The notes beneath the pieces were generated by a model. It was not told the origin of the DNA. It worked only from the letters and a program-made list of their open reading frames with translations, and searched no databases. A DNA stretch of 64,000 bases from an uncultured Sphingomonadaceae bacterium. GTDB taxonomy: Bacteria; Pseudomonadota; Alphaproteobacteria; Sphingomonadales; Sphingomonadaceae. The translations under genes were made by a program, and so were the position numbers. Position 1 is the stretch's first letter; each line of letters begins with the position of its first letter. Below are positions 35,522 to 45,328 of this stretch, one piece after another. The stretch is from contig CANMFX010000004.1 in NCBI GenBank assembly GCA_947497315.1, positions 62,001-126,000 of the forward strand. Direction: 5' to 3'.

Positions 35522-36133
35522 ATGGAATTGGGAATCTACTTCATCTTCTTGTTTACCACCGCCGTTGTGATTTTTGTCCCAGGCCCTGCTGCGATCGCCA
35601 TCGCAGCCCAGGGAGCTGGCAATGGTCACAAACGTGCAACCTTTGGAGTATTTGGCGTAGCAGCCGCTAATGCGGTCTACTTCATTTTGTCCGCCACGGG
35701 TATTGCCTCACTACTGATCGCATCGACGACTGTTTTTGCCGTGATCAAATGGGTTGGTGTCGCATATCTGGTCTATCTGGGTTTAACAGCCATCTTTAGC
35801 AAAACCGGTGGCATTCAGTTTCCCACGGGCAAACTGCAATCCGCCATTTCTTTGTTTGGAATGGGATTCATAGTCGAATTTGCCAATCCAAAAGCGCTTC
35901 TGTATTTCGCAGCAATTCTCCCGCAATTTCTGGATGTTTCAAAACCCATATTGCCTCAAATCCTTCTTATGGGTGGCACCACCGTTGTGCTCGATCTGAT
36001 CTCTTACAGTTTATATGCCTACGCTGGTGATCGGTTGACGAGTGGTCGCGTCAAAGAATGGATCGTGCGTTTGATCAATCGCGTCGCGGGCGGTGCCCTT
36101 TTACTTGCAGGAGCACGAATGGCGACCGTTTAG
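35522..36133 (+). CDS. LysE-family amino-acid exporter
   Basis: 203 residues with about six membrane helices. Typical LysE/RhtB features: IFVPGPAAIAIAAQGAGNGHKRATFGVFGVA, a second-half NPKALLYFAAILPQF, and final helix AGGALLLAGARMA. It exports an amino acid or related small molecule. Intact counterpart of the remnant at 22090. Divergent Lrp gene likely controls it. Confidence 0.88.
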   Translation: MELGIYFIFLFTTAVVIFVPGPAAIAIAAQGAGNGHKRATFGVFGVAAANAVYFILSATGIASLLIASTTVFAVIKWVGVAYLVYLGLTAIFSKTGGIQFPTGKLQSAISLFGMGFIVEFANPKALLYFAAILPQFLDVSKPILPQILLMGGTTVVLDLISYSLYAYAGDRLTSGRVKEWIVRLINRVAGGALLLAGARMATV

Positions 36134-36173
36134 GCACAACTTGGACTTGTAAACGCTCGCAGAAAGAACCGAT

Positions 36174-36290
36174 ATGATCGAATTATTCCCTCCCATCGAA
36201 CCTTGTGAAACAGAGTTTCTGGGTGTTGCTAACGGCCACAGGATATTTATTGAACAAGCCGGCAACCCTATGATTGGCATAAATGGGTAA
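36174..36290 (+). pseudogene. 38-codon stub of a proline iminopeptidase
   Basis: ATG 36174 to TAA 36290: MIELFPPIEPCETEFLGVAN, GHRIFIEQAGNP, then a short unrelated end. This is the conserved N-terminus of proline iminopeptidases (ELFPPIEP...GHRIYWEQCGNP). The other ~275 residues, including the catalytic triad, are absent. The dispersed palindrome starts 4 bp after the stop. Confidence 0.7.
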
Positions 36291-36293
36291 TTT

Positions 36294-36328
36294 CTAATGC
36301 CCGCTTTTGCGCCCAAAGCGGGCGTTAG
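36294..36328. repeat. dispersed palindrome, loop type B
   Basis: CTAATGCCCGCTTT-tgcgccc-AAAGCGGGCGTTAG, with matched C-to-G changes in both arms (GCCCGC / GCGGGC), so the stem is preserved. 36329-36577 has no supported gene. Confidence 0.75.
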
Positions 36329-36577
36329 AGAGCGCTCTTCGAGCCTCGAAATAAGCATCGCTTTCGCTCTTGCATTAGGAAAGAAAGTGTTCTGTACAGC
36401 CGACCCTCATGCATTCCGCCCGACGGCATCGCCAGCAGAAGCCCGTGCGATTTTTTGTTCAAATTTTAAGTTGATCGCCTTGCGCAACGCCACATCCCCC
36501 TCACGGAACCATGAAAGAAAACCAGTTGTTGATAGTGATCGACAGGCGATACTCCTCTTGAGCCGCGAACAAGCTCT

Positions 36578-36609
36578 AAAAAAAGGGGTAAGCACTGCTG
36601 CTTACCCCT
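36578..36609 (-). terminator. rho-independent terminator of the large TonB receptor gene
   Basis: Stem AGGGGTAAGCA / TGCTTACCCCT (36584-36594 and 36599-36609), 4-nt loop, followed on the minus strand by a run of T. Strong. Confidence 0.85.
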
Positions 36610-36674
36610 GATTTTCTAGTCAGAATCGAGAGAGAATGAACTGACTAGCGGGCTATCCAGCCTGTCCCCACAGA

Positions 36675-39617
36675 CTAGAAACCAACTTTGGCGCCAAGCC
36701 TCCAGACCCGTCCCAGCGGGTTGCCGGTGAATGGGTTGTAACCCAACTGCGTTCTGGCAGAAGGTGGATCTTCATTCGTAAAGTTTTCTACCGAGAATTG
36801 GAGCTGGGCATCAAAGGCAGAAATCGGCAGATCATAAGCCAGATGAACGTCATGTTGTGTGAAGCTCGAAATATTCCGGCCAAAATCTGTGGGACCAAAA
36901 CTGGTGGTCGCACATGGGTCGGGCAGAGCCGGACAACGCTCATCGCGAACACCATCAACATATTTTACACCATAGCGCGCATTGAACCCGCTAATATTGA
37001 AATTGACATAGGCATTGCCCCGCCACGGTGCGATTGTGCCTGGTAAGCGATCGAGATTGGCCAAGCCAACCGCACTGAACCCTGGACGGAGCAGCGTGCC
37101 ATTAAGATCAAAATCACCGACTTTATATGTTAAAATATGGCTGGCATTCGCGCCGATGGTCAAAACACCGGTTCCGATTTCTGTGGTATAACTTGCCGCG
37201 AAATCCAGACCTGAAGTCTTTGTTGTCGGCCCATTGACCCACTGGGTGAAAACACGAGAGATATCATCGCCCACCGTGACGCCTTGAACACAGGCGCCGC
37301 CGGCGAACGTGATCAAGCCGACGAAGGGGCTTGAACAATCAGCAAGACCATCGGGTATCGGCACCACATTACTCGCAATGGCTTGACCATCGGTTGTTGT
37401 GATTTCATCTTCGAAGTCAAAACTCCAATAGTCCACAGAGAAGTTGAAGCCACCAAAGTCGACAATTGCACCGACATTATAAGTGAATGCTGTTTCGGGA
37501 CCCAAATCCGTTGGATTTCCGGCAATATCGACCGCTTTAAAGTCACCGCCTGCGGCCGCTAGGCCGGCAAGTGAGGTGATAGCATTGGTGGATACTTGAG
37601 CCGCCAAAGGCGCACGGAAGGTCGTACCGACCGAGCCGCGAAGCACTAACCAATCAGTAGGCTCCCAGCGAACAGAGCCTTTTGGATTAAAGGTTGATCC
37701 AATGGAACCGCCATATGCCTCGAAACGGGCCGCCGCGGTGAATTCAAGTGTGTCGCTAATCGGAACAGCAACTTCGGCAAAGGCAGCTATCACATCCTGG
37801 GTCAAATCTGCATTGCGCTGGCCGCCAAGGAAGATGAAAGAGCCCGCTCCCTCAAGCGCGCCACCTACACAAGACTGATCGCCCAATACCGGACATGGAT
37901 TGAGATCCAAATTGCCAAATTCGTTGAGCGGTTTGTTGTTGAACCGTGTCTTGCGGTACTGAGCACCGGCTGCCCAACCAATGGCGCCGCCGCCAAAATC
38001 AAGTCCCAGTTCGCCGGAGAAAATCAAATCCGCAACAACTGTATCCTCGCTTTGGTCGTTACCGTTTGGAACAGCGAGCCAATTGGCCAATTCTGCTGTG
38101 TTCTCAGCACCCGGAACGTAAAATGGATTGTCTAGGCCCAGAGTAGGGTTGCCGGGACCGGCATTGGTAAATGGATTGAACCACAAGCAGCCATTGAGAC
38201 CCGGAGTATTGCCGTTACAATTTGGCCCACCAAGACCATTTAACGCAGCCTGCAATCTCGATCCGATGATACCCGGTGAACCACCGCGGCGATCATAGTT
38301 CATCATTGTAAGCGAAAATTGCCCCCGGAATGATTCTGAGAAATCCTTCTCGAAGGTACCGGAAAATCTATAGGCCTTACTGTTAACAAATTGGCGGCCC
38401 GACCCTCTTTCATCGTTCGGAACGCCCAACCAGCCATAGGGACGCCAGAAGAAAGGAAATAGGCGGCCACCTAGTGGTGATGTTGCTCCGGTCTGCGCCA
38501 GGAAAGGAGCAACACCAGGATTTTCAACGGGAACGCTGAACCCCCCGAAAGGAGGTCCGCCACCTAAACCGGCGCCTCCGGGGCCTTGCAATGGAGGATA
38601 TCCCGGCGAAGTTCCGATCGAATCCAGGTCGGTTTGCGCATAGGTAAACTCACCCCGAAAACGGAAAGTATCGGAGAGATCAACATCTGCTTGAATATAG
38701 CCTTGATAGCGATCTGTGTCCTCAACAAGATTATCAAAGGGAACAAAGCTAAACCGACAAATTGGGAAAGCTCCGACAGCGTCTTCAACCCCGCCCAGAT
38801 CATTACAGCCTACGTCGCGTACGCTACCAAGGAAACCGGGGTTTCCGGGCACGAAGAAATGACCAGGCGTACTCAGTGAAGACCAAGCCGCTGGATTAAC
38901 CTCATAGGGTTGGGATGCATAGTCGCGTTCAGTCGTAGGTAACTCCGAACGATGCTGCCAACCGAAGCCCGCCAGGATATTCACATCGCCAAAAGTTTTA
39001 CCGACCAATATTGATGCGGTATAATTATCGTCTGAGCCATTGACGAATTCATAGTCGCTTTTGATTTCGACCCCTTCAAAACCCTTTTTGGTGATGAAGT
39101 TGGCCACACCGGCAATAGCGTCGGAACCATAAGTCGCCGCCGCGCCATCTTTTAGAATTTCAATCCGTTCGAGCGCGAAAAGAGGAACAGCATTTGTATC
39201 ACCAAAACCGCCACCGACGGCGCCCGGTGCGGTAAATGTCCTTCTGCCGTTAAACAGCACCAGAGTACGTTGTGGACCCAAACCGCGCAGGTTGATGGAA
39301 CCTAGACCTTGATTGCCTTGAGCGGCCGTAGAAAATTGATTGGTGTCGCCAAGTACGCTGCCGACCTGAGGCAGATCCTTGATAAATTCAAGCGGAGACG
39401 AAACGCCCGCACTATCCAGATCCGCTGAGGAGAACACATCCACCGGTTGCGCTGCATCTTCAGGCGTGCCGCGAATGAAGCTGCCTGTTACGACGATGAT
39501 ATTTTCGTCATTATCCGCTTCTTGCACGTCCTGTGCATGAGCCATATTCGGTGCGACCGTGGCCGAAAATACGACCGCGCTAAGCGCACTTGTGCAACGC
39601 AAGAGTGTTTTATTCAT
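36675..39617 (-). CDS. large TonB-dependent receptor of the catabolic cluster
   Basis: About 980 residues from ATG 39617 (GGGAGGG upstream). Signal ends in NMAHAQ. Plug: IIVVTGSFIRGTPEDAAQPV, INLRGLGPQRTLVLFNGRRT, FALERIEILKDGAAATYGSD. The barrel ends in LGAKVGF. The long barrel loops (Gly/Pro-rich, LGGGPPFGGF) suit a bulky ligand. One copy of the shared 17-bp element lies 104 bp upstream. Likely import of the cluster's substrate. Confidence 0.92.
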   Translation of the reverse strand: MNKTLLRCTSALSAVVFSATVAPNMAHAQDVQEADNDENIIVVTGSFIRGTPEDAAQPVDVFSSADLDSAGVSSPLEFIKDLPQVGSVLGDTNQFSTAAQGNQGLGSINLRGLGPQRTLVLFNGRRTFTAPGAVGGGFGDTNAVPLFALERIEILKDGAAATYGSDAIAGVANFITKKGFEGVEIKSDYEFVNGSDDNYTASILVGKTFGDVNILAGFGWQHRSELPTTERDYASQPYEVNPAAWSSLSTPGHFFVPGNPGFLGSVRDVGCNDLGGVEDAVGAFPICRFSFVPFDNLVEDTDRYQGYIQADVDLSDTFRFRGEFTYAQTDLDSIGTSPGYPPLQGPGGAGLGGGPPFGGFSVPVENPGVAPFLAQTGATSPLGGRLFPFFWRPYGWLGVPNDERGSGRQFVNSKAYRFSGTFEKDFSESFRGQFSLTMMNYDRRGGSPGIIGSRLQAALNGLGGPNCNGNTPGLNGCLWFNPFTNAGPGNPTLGLDNPFYVPGAENTAELANWLAVPNGNDQSEDTVVADLIFSGELGLDFGGGAIGWAAGAQYRKTRFNNKPLNEFGNLDLNPCPVLGDQSCVGGALEGAGSFIFLGGQRNADLTQDVIAAFAEVAVPISDTLEFTAAARFEAYGGSIGSTFNPKGSVRWEPTDWLVLRGSVGTTFRAPLAAQVSTNAITSLAGLAAAGGDFKAVDIAGNPTDLGPETAFTYNVGAIVDFGGFNFSVDYWSFDFEDEITTTDGQAIASNVVPIPDGLADCSSPFVGLITFAGGACVQGVTVGDDISRVFTQWVNGPTTKTSGLDFAASYTTEIGTGVLTIGANASHILTYKVGDFDLNGTLLRPGFSAVGLANLDRLPGTIAPWRGNAYVNFNISGFNARYGVKYVDGVRDERCPALPDPCATTSFGPTDFGRNISSFTQHDVHLAYDLPISAFDAQLQFSVENFTNEDPPSARTQLGYNPFTGNPLGRVWRLGAKVGF

Positions 39618-39720
39618 GATGTTTCCCTCCCAAAAATTCCGGATATCAAACCATGAGAATTTGATTCCAGCGCCCTCTTTGTGGCGATAAATTTTCTCTC
39701 CAAGACGAAGAGTTAATGTA

Positions 39721-39737
39721 ATTACACCGTTAGTCAA
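39721..39737 (-). promoter_or_regulatory. 17-bp cluster element 1
   Basis: TTGACT-AACGG-TGTAAT upstream of the large TonB receptor. One mismatch to the -10-like half TATAAT. Confidence 0.65.
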
Positions 39738-39811
39738 TAGTAATTGACGAAACATCAAATTAGATATCTGGCTGAGAAATTCGGAATCGCGGCCTCAGCC
39801 GGTGACTGTCT

Positions 39812-41137
39812 TCAATTTCTTTTGTCAGCTATATTTTGTGCCGCGCGGAACACCCGGAGAAAATTTTCGCCCCAAATTTTCCTAATCTGCTCAGCTGAAT
39901 AACCGCGTTTTACCAGAGCGATGGTGACGTTCCCCGCCTCACTTGCATCCACAAATCCGGCAACGCCGCCGCCATGATTAAAGTCGCTGCCAATTCCGAC
40001 ATGGTCGATACCCACACGGTTCACGATATAGTCAATATGATCAACCAATCGATCGACAGAGCCCGGACCGATCACCTTCCGCATCGCAATCAGAAACGAC
40101 TGACGTTTTTCGGGATCAGGGATCTCCCAATAGAGTTCGTAAGGGTAAGAATAGGCATCAGGCAATCCGGCATCGCGTCGGACTTTCAGAATGGCGGCCA
40201 ATAATTTTGGGTCCGACAGATCGACAAGGTAGGCACCAAATGCTGCGAGATGAATAACGCCGCCGGTTTTCGCAATGAGATCGATTTCTTCATCGGACAG
40301 ATTGCGTGACACATTGGATAATTTGCGCGCGTTAGAGTGGCTGGCGATGACGGGAGATCGAGATAATTTTGTCGCCTGCAAAGTCGCTGCCTTCGACATT
40401 TGCGAAACGTCGATTATTCCCCCAAGCGCATTGATACGCCGTACCGCGGCCACCCCCAAAGGTGACAAGCCCCCATGCTCTTCGGCGATTTCATAAGACC
40501 GCTTCTCGGCAATATATAAAGGACGCGAACTGTCTGAAAAATCATTATGCCCCAAATGGTTGAGACCGAATAGACGAACTCCGGCGGCGTAGTATCGATC
40601 CAGTGCTTCAACCTGACCATTCAGTGATCGGGCATTCTGGAAGCCCAATAGAATTACGGTCTTTCCGCTAGCATTCAGACTTTCGATCTCGGCTGGCGAT
40701 GTTGCCAGGCCCAGATTCCGGTCTTGTTGCACCATGTTGGAAACCGCTGCCAGTTTTTCATCGGCCTCGGCTCTCGCCAAGGCGCGACCGTCTGTTGTTC
40801 TGGAGCCGGGCCCCACGGCGATCGACATGATGACAGCATCTACGCCCCCCGCTCGCAACTTGGCTGGAGCGACTTTGGATAGTCCATCGGCCCCCAGATA
40901 GGTTTTAGAGGTGGAAGGCAGGGCAATATCCGCATGGGCATCCAGCACCAGGCTCTGTTGATGAATTTCTCTCGCCCGTTCGACAAGAGCCGACTCGGCT
41001 TCGGGAACGGCCGATGCGGCGACAGGGCCGATCCCGGTCGTCGCGCATGCCGATAACATTGTCGCCGCGACAAAAGTCATCACAGCATGCAGAACTGGGA
41101 GAGCACCATATGAATATCTCGCAGGCATTTTTCGCAT
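39812..41137 (-). CDS. lipoprotein of the M19 (membrane dipeptidase) family
   Basis: About 441 residues from ATG 41137 (GGAGGA upstream). Lipobox LSAC (Cys31). Metal-site motifs of renal dipeptidase: DAHAD, ASHSNAR and GSDFNHGG. The acidic bridging residue is plausible but not certain. The family cleaves dipeptides, beta-lactams or related amides. It would act in the periplasm. It starts 4 nt after the alpha/beta hydrolase gene stops, in the same operon. Confidence 0.85.
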   Translation of the reverse strand: MRKMPARYSYGALPVLHAVMTFVAATMLSACATTGIGPVAASAVPEAESALVERAREIHQQSLVLDAHADIALPSTSKTYLGADGLSKVAPAKLRAGGVDAVIMSIAVGPGSRTTDGRALARAEADEKLAAVSNMVQQDRNLGLATSPAEIESLNASGKTVILLGFQNARSLNGQVEALDRYYAAGVRLFGLNHLGHNDFSDSSRPLYIAEKRSYEIAEEHGGLSPLGVAAVRRINALGGIIDVSQMSKAATLQATKLSRSPVIASHSNARKLSNVSRNLSDEEIDLIAKTGGVIHLAAFGAYLVDLSDPKLLAAILKVRRDAGLPDAYSYPYELYWEIPDPEKRQSFLIAMRKVIGPGSVDRLVDHIDYIVNRVGIDHVGIGSDFNHGGGVAGFVDASEAGNVTIALVKRGYSAEQIRKIWGENFLRVFRAAQNIADKRN

Positions 41138-41141
41138 CAGG

Positions 41142-42167
41142 CTATTCCTCCAAAAAATCGACAATTGCGCTGGTCGCACGCTCTGGTTCTTGCATCGATG
41201 TCCAATGATTGATTCCTTTTAACCGAACTGTTCGCATGTCCGGCCCGGCGTTGTCGACTTGATCAATAAGTTCAGGCACGAAAACCTGATCCTCTTCGCC
41301 CCAGATAAACAGGGCGGGCATGGTGATTTTCGTATTAGGTCCGGGCCAGAGATCGGAATCTGAAACATTGTCAAACGGTGGAATATTGGCGCGGTACCAA
41401 TTCATCGCCGCATAAAGCATTTCGTTGCTCGACAAGGCGTTTTGGAACAATTCCAATTCCTCCCGGGACAGATCACCGCGTTCGCCGAGTTTCCCGTAGG
41501 CTGAAACTCGCGCTGACTCGATCGCATTGCCGGACTTGAGCATTTCCAAAGTCGTACCCCGAAATCTCTGCATATATTGGTTTCGGCGCTGTTGCTCTTT
41601 GTTATTCGCCGCATACCTGAGGAACAGGTTAAGCGGAGGAGCACTCATTCCTACTACTTTATGTAGGCGATCTGGATAAGCCTGCGCATAGGACAGTGCC
41701 AATACCGAACCCCAGTCATGACCAATTAATATATATTTCTCGTCACCGCCTAGATGCCGAGAAAGCGCATCCAATTGGGAAGCCAGTTTGGCTATATTAT
41801 AAGGTTCCAGTTGATGCGGTTTGGCGGACAGGCCGGAACCGAGAGCATCCACGGCGACAACCCGGTACCGGTCTTTCAGCGCCTCCATCTGATCAAACCA
41901 ACTGTACCAGAAAGATGGAAATCCATGGTAAAAAATGATCAGTGGTCCCTCGCCTGCCTCAACATAATGCAAGCGGGTATCGCCGGAACCGAAATAGCCT
42001 TCCTTATATTTCACATCGCTTGAACCGTTGGCATTGGCGAAGACCACTGCTGGATCAGGGGGAACGGAATTCGTCGCTTTGGGGGTTTCGACAGCAGGAT
42101 TGGCTGACATACAGCTTGGCAGCGTGAGCAGGCCTGCAAGCAAAGTCACGCTCGTCAGAAATGCCAT
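41142..42167 (-). CDS. lipoprotein alpha/beta hydrolase (epoxide-hydrolase type)
   Basis: 341 residues. Lipobox LPSC (Cys19). Oxyanion region HGFPSFWYSWFDQ, nucleophile Asp in IGHDWGSVLAL, acid/His in WGEEDQVF and GINHWTSM. An Asp nucleophile fits epoxide hydrolases or haloalkane/fluoroacetate dehalogenases rather than esterases. AAGGAGAG precedes the ATG. Element 2 lies 52 nt upstream. A surface or periplasmic step is implied. Confidence 0.85.
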   Translation of the reverse strand: MAFLTSVTLLAGLLTLPSCMSANPAVETPKATNSVPPDPAVVFANANGSSDVKYKEGYFGSGDTRLHYVEAGEGPLIIFYHGFPSFWYSWFDQMEALKDRYRVVAVDALGSGLSAKPHQLEPYNIAKLASQLDALSRHLGGDEKYILIGHDWGSVLALSYAQAYPDRLHKVVGMSAPPLNLFLRYAANNKEQQRRNQYMQRFRGTTLEMLKSGNAIESARVSAYGKLGERGDLSREELELFQNALSSNEMLYAAMNWYRANIPPFDNVSDSDLWPGPNTKITMPALFIWGEEDQVFVPELIDQVDNAGPDMRTVRLKGINHWTSMQEPERATSAIVDFLEE

Positions 42168-42218
42168 TGTCTCTCCTTCGCCTGTGTCTTGGCCATTGCT
42201 TTATAAGGAAGGCTTGTT

Positions 42219-42235
42219 ATTATACTAATAGTCAA
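42219..42235 (-). promoter_or_regulatory. 17-bp cluster element 2
   Basis: TTGACT-ATTAG-TATAAT, perfect fit, upstream of the hydrolase / M19 operon and 70 bp before the divergent quinohemoprotein gene. Confidence 0.7.
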
Positions 42236-42304
42236 CAACAATAGGCTGCACCTGTCAAACCTTTCTTACAGGATGCTCCAGAACCAAAGGATGCAGAAAA
42301 TATA

Positions 42305-44167
42305 ATGCGTCTATTTATGTCATTAACGGCAACGCTGATATTGGCATCCGTTGGCTTATCTGGCTGTCAGCAGAAAGATCCCGAACCTGAGATCGTAGAT
42401 TCCGCACAGGCTCAGGTGGGAGGCAATCCTGGCGAAAGACTTTACCAGAAACATTGTGCCGCATGCCATGATGGCGGCACTGCAGAAGCGCCAACCAAAG
42501 CTGCTATCCAGTTAAATGGCGTTGAATCGATCAGAGCCTCGCTTTCTACCGGTACAATGAAAGAACAGGCGTCGATGATGACGCCGATCGAAATACGGAT
42601 CATTGCCGACTATCTGGCCAGTCCAAGCAGCGAGAGCGCATTAGCCAATGCAAAAAAGCACCAGTGCACAGGCCAGTTAAAACTCTCCAATCCGCTTTGG
42701 AACCGGTGGGGAAATAGCAAACGCAATGTCCGTTTCCAGCCCGCTGTCAATGCCGGTATCACTGCGAAGGACGCGCCGAATCTGAAATTGAAATGGGCCT
42801 TTGGTTTCCCGGGTTCGGCGCGCGCGCGCTCCCAACCCGCAGTCACCGCGGAAGCCATATTTACAGGGAGCCAGAGCGGGCTATTTTATGCGCTGGATAC
42901 CAAGACCGGCTGTGTCTGGTGGACATTTGAAGCCAAGGCAGAGGTTCGTAACGCACCGACCATATCGACCGACAAAAATGGCTATGCGAAGACACTCTAT
43001 TTCGGGGATGTCGATGCCAATGTCTATGCTGTCGATGCCAAAAATGGAGAGTTGATTTGGACACGCTCTGTCCGAGACCATCCGGTTGGAACGATAACGG
43101 GCTCGATCACGCTCCATAAAGGGCGGCTCTATGTTCCGATGTCTTCGCTTGAGATTATCAACGCCTATCTTCCAGACTATGAATGTTGCACCTTTCGAGG
43201 TGGCGTGATGGCACTGGAAGCGAAATCGGGTGAACCAGTTTGGCGTTTTCACACGGTTCCCGAGCCAAAAAAGACGACAAAGAATAAAGCGGGTGCTCAA
43301 AATTACGGACCATCGGGCGCGCCAATCTGGTCCACTCCAACTGTCGATGCCAAGCGCGGGTTGCTCTATGTCGGGACGGGAGAGAATTATTCCTCGCCCG
43401 CCAATGACAAGAGCGATGCCATCATCGCATTACGGCTTGATACAGGAGCGGTTGAGTGGATCCAGCAGACCATTTCGGGTGATGCCTGGAACGCGGCCTG
43501 CGGGAAAAATGGTTCACAGGTCAACTGTCCTAAGGAAGACGGGCCGGACTTTGATTTTGGTGCTCCGCCGATTTTGACGACCATGGCCAATGGCAAGGAT
43601 ATCATTCTCGCGGGGCAAAAATCAGGAATGCTCTATGGCATGGATCCCGATGCAGAGGGCAAAATCCTCTGGGAAACGCGGGCCGGCATGGGCGGCTTTA
43701 ATGGCGGCGTCCACTGGGGAATGGCGACCGACGGCAATACGCTGTTTGTCGGGATAGCCGATACGCCAGGCAACCGGTTCGCCACGGGCCCATCACGTCA
43801 AGGCTTGCACGGATATGACCCCGCAACGGGCAAAGCTTTGTGGAGCAAATTTGAACCCAATGTCTGTGAAGAAAAAGCGCACAAATGCATGACCGCATTG
43901 TCTGCCCCGCCAACCACCACGTCAGACGTTGTTTTCGCTGGCGCACTCAATGGCATATTGCGTGCCTATAGCGCCGATGGCGGCGAGATATTGTGGAGCA
44001 CCGACACACGCCGGGAATATAAAACTCTGAATGACGTTAGCGCGCGTGGTGGCTCGATAGATTCCGCAGGCCCTGTCGTCGCAGGCGGCCTGCTTATCGT
44101 CAATAGCGGCTATGATAAATTCGGGCAGATACCAGGCAATGTCATGCTGGTTTACAGCGCCGACTGA
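42305..44167 (+). CDS. quinohemoprotein (PQQ + cytochrome c) dehydrogenase lipoprotein
   Basis: 620 residues. Lipobox LSGC (Cys21). Heme c site CAACH at 51-55 in an N-terminal cytochrome domain, followed by an eight-bladed PQQ propeller (repeated blade motifs such as SGLFYALDTKTGCVWWTFEA, ANVYAVDAKNGELIWTRS). This layout is known from polyvinyl-alcohol dehydrogenases. It oxidises an alcohol in the periplasm and passes electrons on through its own heme. VOC gene starts 11 nt after. Confidence 0.9.
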   Translation: MRLFMSLTATLILASVGLSGCQQKDPEPEIVDSAQAQVGGNPGERLYQKHCAACHDGGTAEAPTKAAIQLNGVESIRASLSTGTMKEQASMMTPIEIRIIADYLASPSSESALANAKKHQCTGQLKLSNPLWNRWGNSKRNVRFQPAVNAGITAKDAPNLKLKWAFGFPGSARARSQPAVTAEAIFTGSQSGLFYALDTKTGCVWWTFEAKAEVRNAPTISTDKNGYAKTLYFGDVDANVYAVDAKNGELIWTRSVRDHPVGTITGSITLHKGRLYVPMSSLEIINAYLPDYECCTFRGGVMALEAKSGEPVWRFHTVPEPKKTTKNKAGAQNYGPSGAPIWSTPTVDAKRGLLYVGTGENYSSPANDKSDAIIALRLDTGAVEWIQQTISGDAWNAACGKNGSQVNCPKEDGPDFDFGAPPILTTMANGKDIILAGQKSGMLYGMDPDAEGKILWETRAGMGGFNGGVHWGMATDGNTLFVGIADTPGNRFATGPSRQGLHGYDPATGKALWSKFEPNVCEEKAHKCMTALSAPPTTTSDVVFAGALNGILRAYSADGGEILWSTDTRREYKTLNDVSARGGSIDSAGPVVAGGLLIVNSGYDKFGQIPGNVMLVYSAD

Positions 44168-44178
44168 GGAAAAGACCC

Positions 44179-45279
44179 ATGGTCAGATCATATATTGCTA
44201 CTCTTTGTGTGAGCTTGGCCCTCGGCTTGGGCCTGACATCTTGCGTGCAGACAGCTAACACTGAATCGGCCGCCACGGCGACCACTCCGCCGCGCATCGT
44301 GCAAACGCCATTTTTCCGTCCGGCCACTTTGGGCGATACCAGAATCAAAGGCGTGCGGTTCATTGGCAAGACAGTGTCAGACATTGATCAGAGTATCGCC
44401 TTTTATCAGCATGCGGTGCCGTTTGAATTGGTCAGCCGATATCGTGTCGCCGCCAGCGACATCTATCTTCCCGGGATGACTTCCAAGCAGCATGGAAATG
44501 TAGAAGTTGCGCTGATTAGAACCCCAACGGTTTTTGTAAAACTGGTTGATTTTGATCCGGACGCGAAAGCACCTCCTTATGCCAAACCGGTCATTGGCCC
44601 TGGATATACGCATATTTGTTTCCAATCCCCGGCGACCGACCCCGCCCTGCCAAAATTCGAAAAAAAGGGCCTGGATATGGTCTCCCGAAATGCGCCGGTC
44701 GATTTGGGCGGCTATGGCGTTACCTATGCCTATGGTAGAGATCCCGACGGCACGATCATCGAGAATGAGACCGTCGATAGACCCCGCCGACAGGACAGCG
44801 CCTGGATAACCCATATCGGCGGAGCAACGTCGGATGCCGACCGGATCGCTGATTTTTACACCAAGTTTATTGGTTACGGTGCGAGGCGGCGCGGTGAATA
44901 TTCGAACTTTCCGACTATGGACAATATTGTCGCAATCGATGGTGTGGCCCTGCGCAGCGCATGGTTTGCCGTCCGCAATCTCGAGCTTGAATTTTGGGAA
45001 TTTGTCAAACCGGCAACGCCTGACCGTAATGTGCCTGCAAAAGTCGACGAGATCGGCTATAATATGACTGCCTTTGAAGTAACTGATGCAGATGCAGAGC
45101 GCGATAGGCTGGCCAAGCTAGGTATCAAAATGATGGGCCCGGCCAAGAGCACCAAAGGCTGGAAAATATACTATGCCCATGATCCCGACGGAAATGTGAT
45201 CTCCATTCAGGAAAACGTCTCTGCACCGAAATCAGAATCGATTGATGACATGATGTGGATCGACCCAACGACCTTTTAG
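44179..45279 (+). CDS. lipoprotein with two VOC (glyoxalase/dioxygenase) domains
   Basis: 366 residues. Lipobox LTSC (Cys22). Two VOC modules: RFIGKTVSDIDQSIAFYQHA ... HICFQSPA ... YAYGRDPDGTIIENE, and THIGGATSDADRIADFYTKF ... YYAHDPDGNVISIQE. VOC proteins include extradiol dioxygenases, epimerases and isomerases, usually cytoplasmic; a lipid-anchored exported one is uncommon. It is related to the gene at 56352. It stands in an apparent operon with the quinohemoprotein. Confidence 0.85.
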   Translation: MVRSYIATLCVSLALGLGLTSCVQTANTESAATATTPPRIVQTPFFRPATLGDTRIKGVRFIGKTVSDIDQSIAFYQHAVPFELVSRYRVAASDIYLPGMTSKQHGNVEVALIRTPTVFVKLVDFDPDAKAPPYAKPVIGPGYTHICFQSPATDPALPKFEKKGLDMVSRNAPVDLGGYGVTYAYGRDPDGTIIENETVDRPRRQDSAWITHIGGATSDADRIADFYTKFIGYGARRRGEYSNFPTMDNIVAIDGVALRSAWFAVRNLELEFWEFVKPATPDRNVPAKVDEIGYNMTAFEVTDADAERDRLAKLGIKMMGPAKSTKGWKIYYAHDPDGNVISIQENVSAPKSESIDDMMWIDPTTF

Positions 45280-45296
45280 GAGCTGCAATTTTGTTG

Positions 45297-45311
45297 ACCG
45301 CCTTCGCGGTT
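45297..45311 (+). terminator. short hairpin after VOC gene, possible weak terminator
   Basis: ACCGC-cttcg-CGGT just after the stop, with no T run. It may slow read-through into the TetR gene or act as part of an operator. Confidence 0.3.
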
Positions 45312-45328
45312 CATCAACGAAAGATTAT

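Noticed and set aside
36297-36611. Plus-strand frame between the iminopeptidase stub and the terminator
   Set aside because: Starts in the palindrome and runs through the terminator; no domain.
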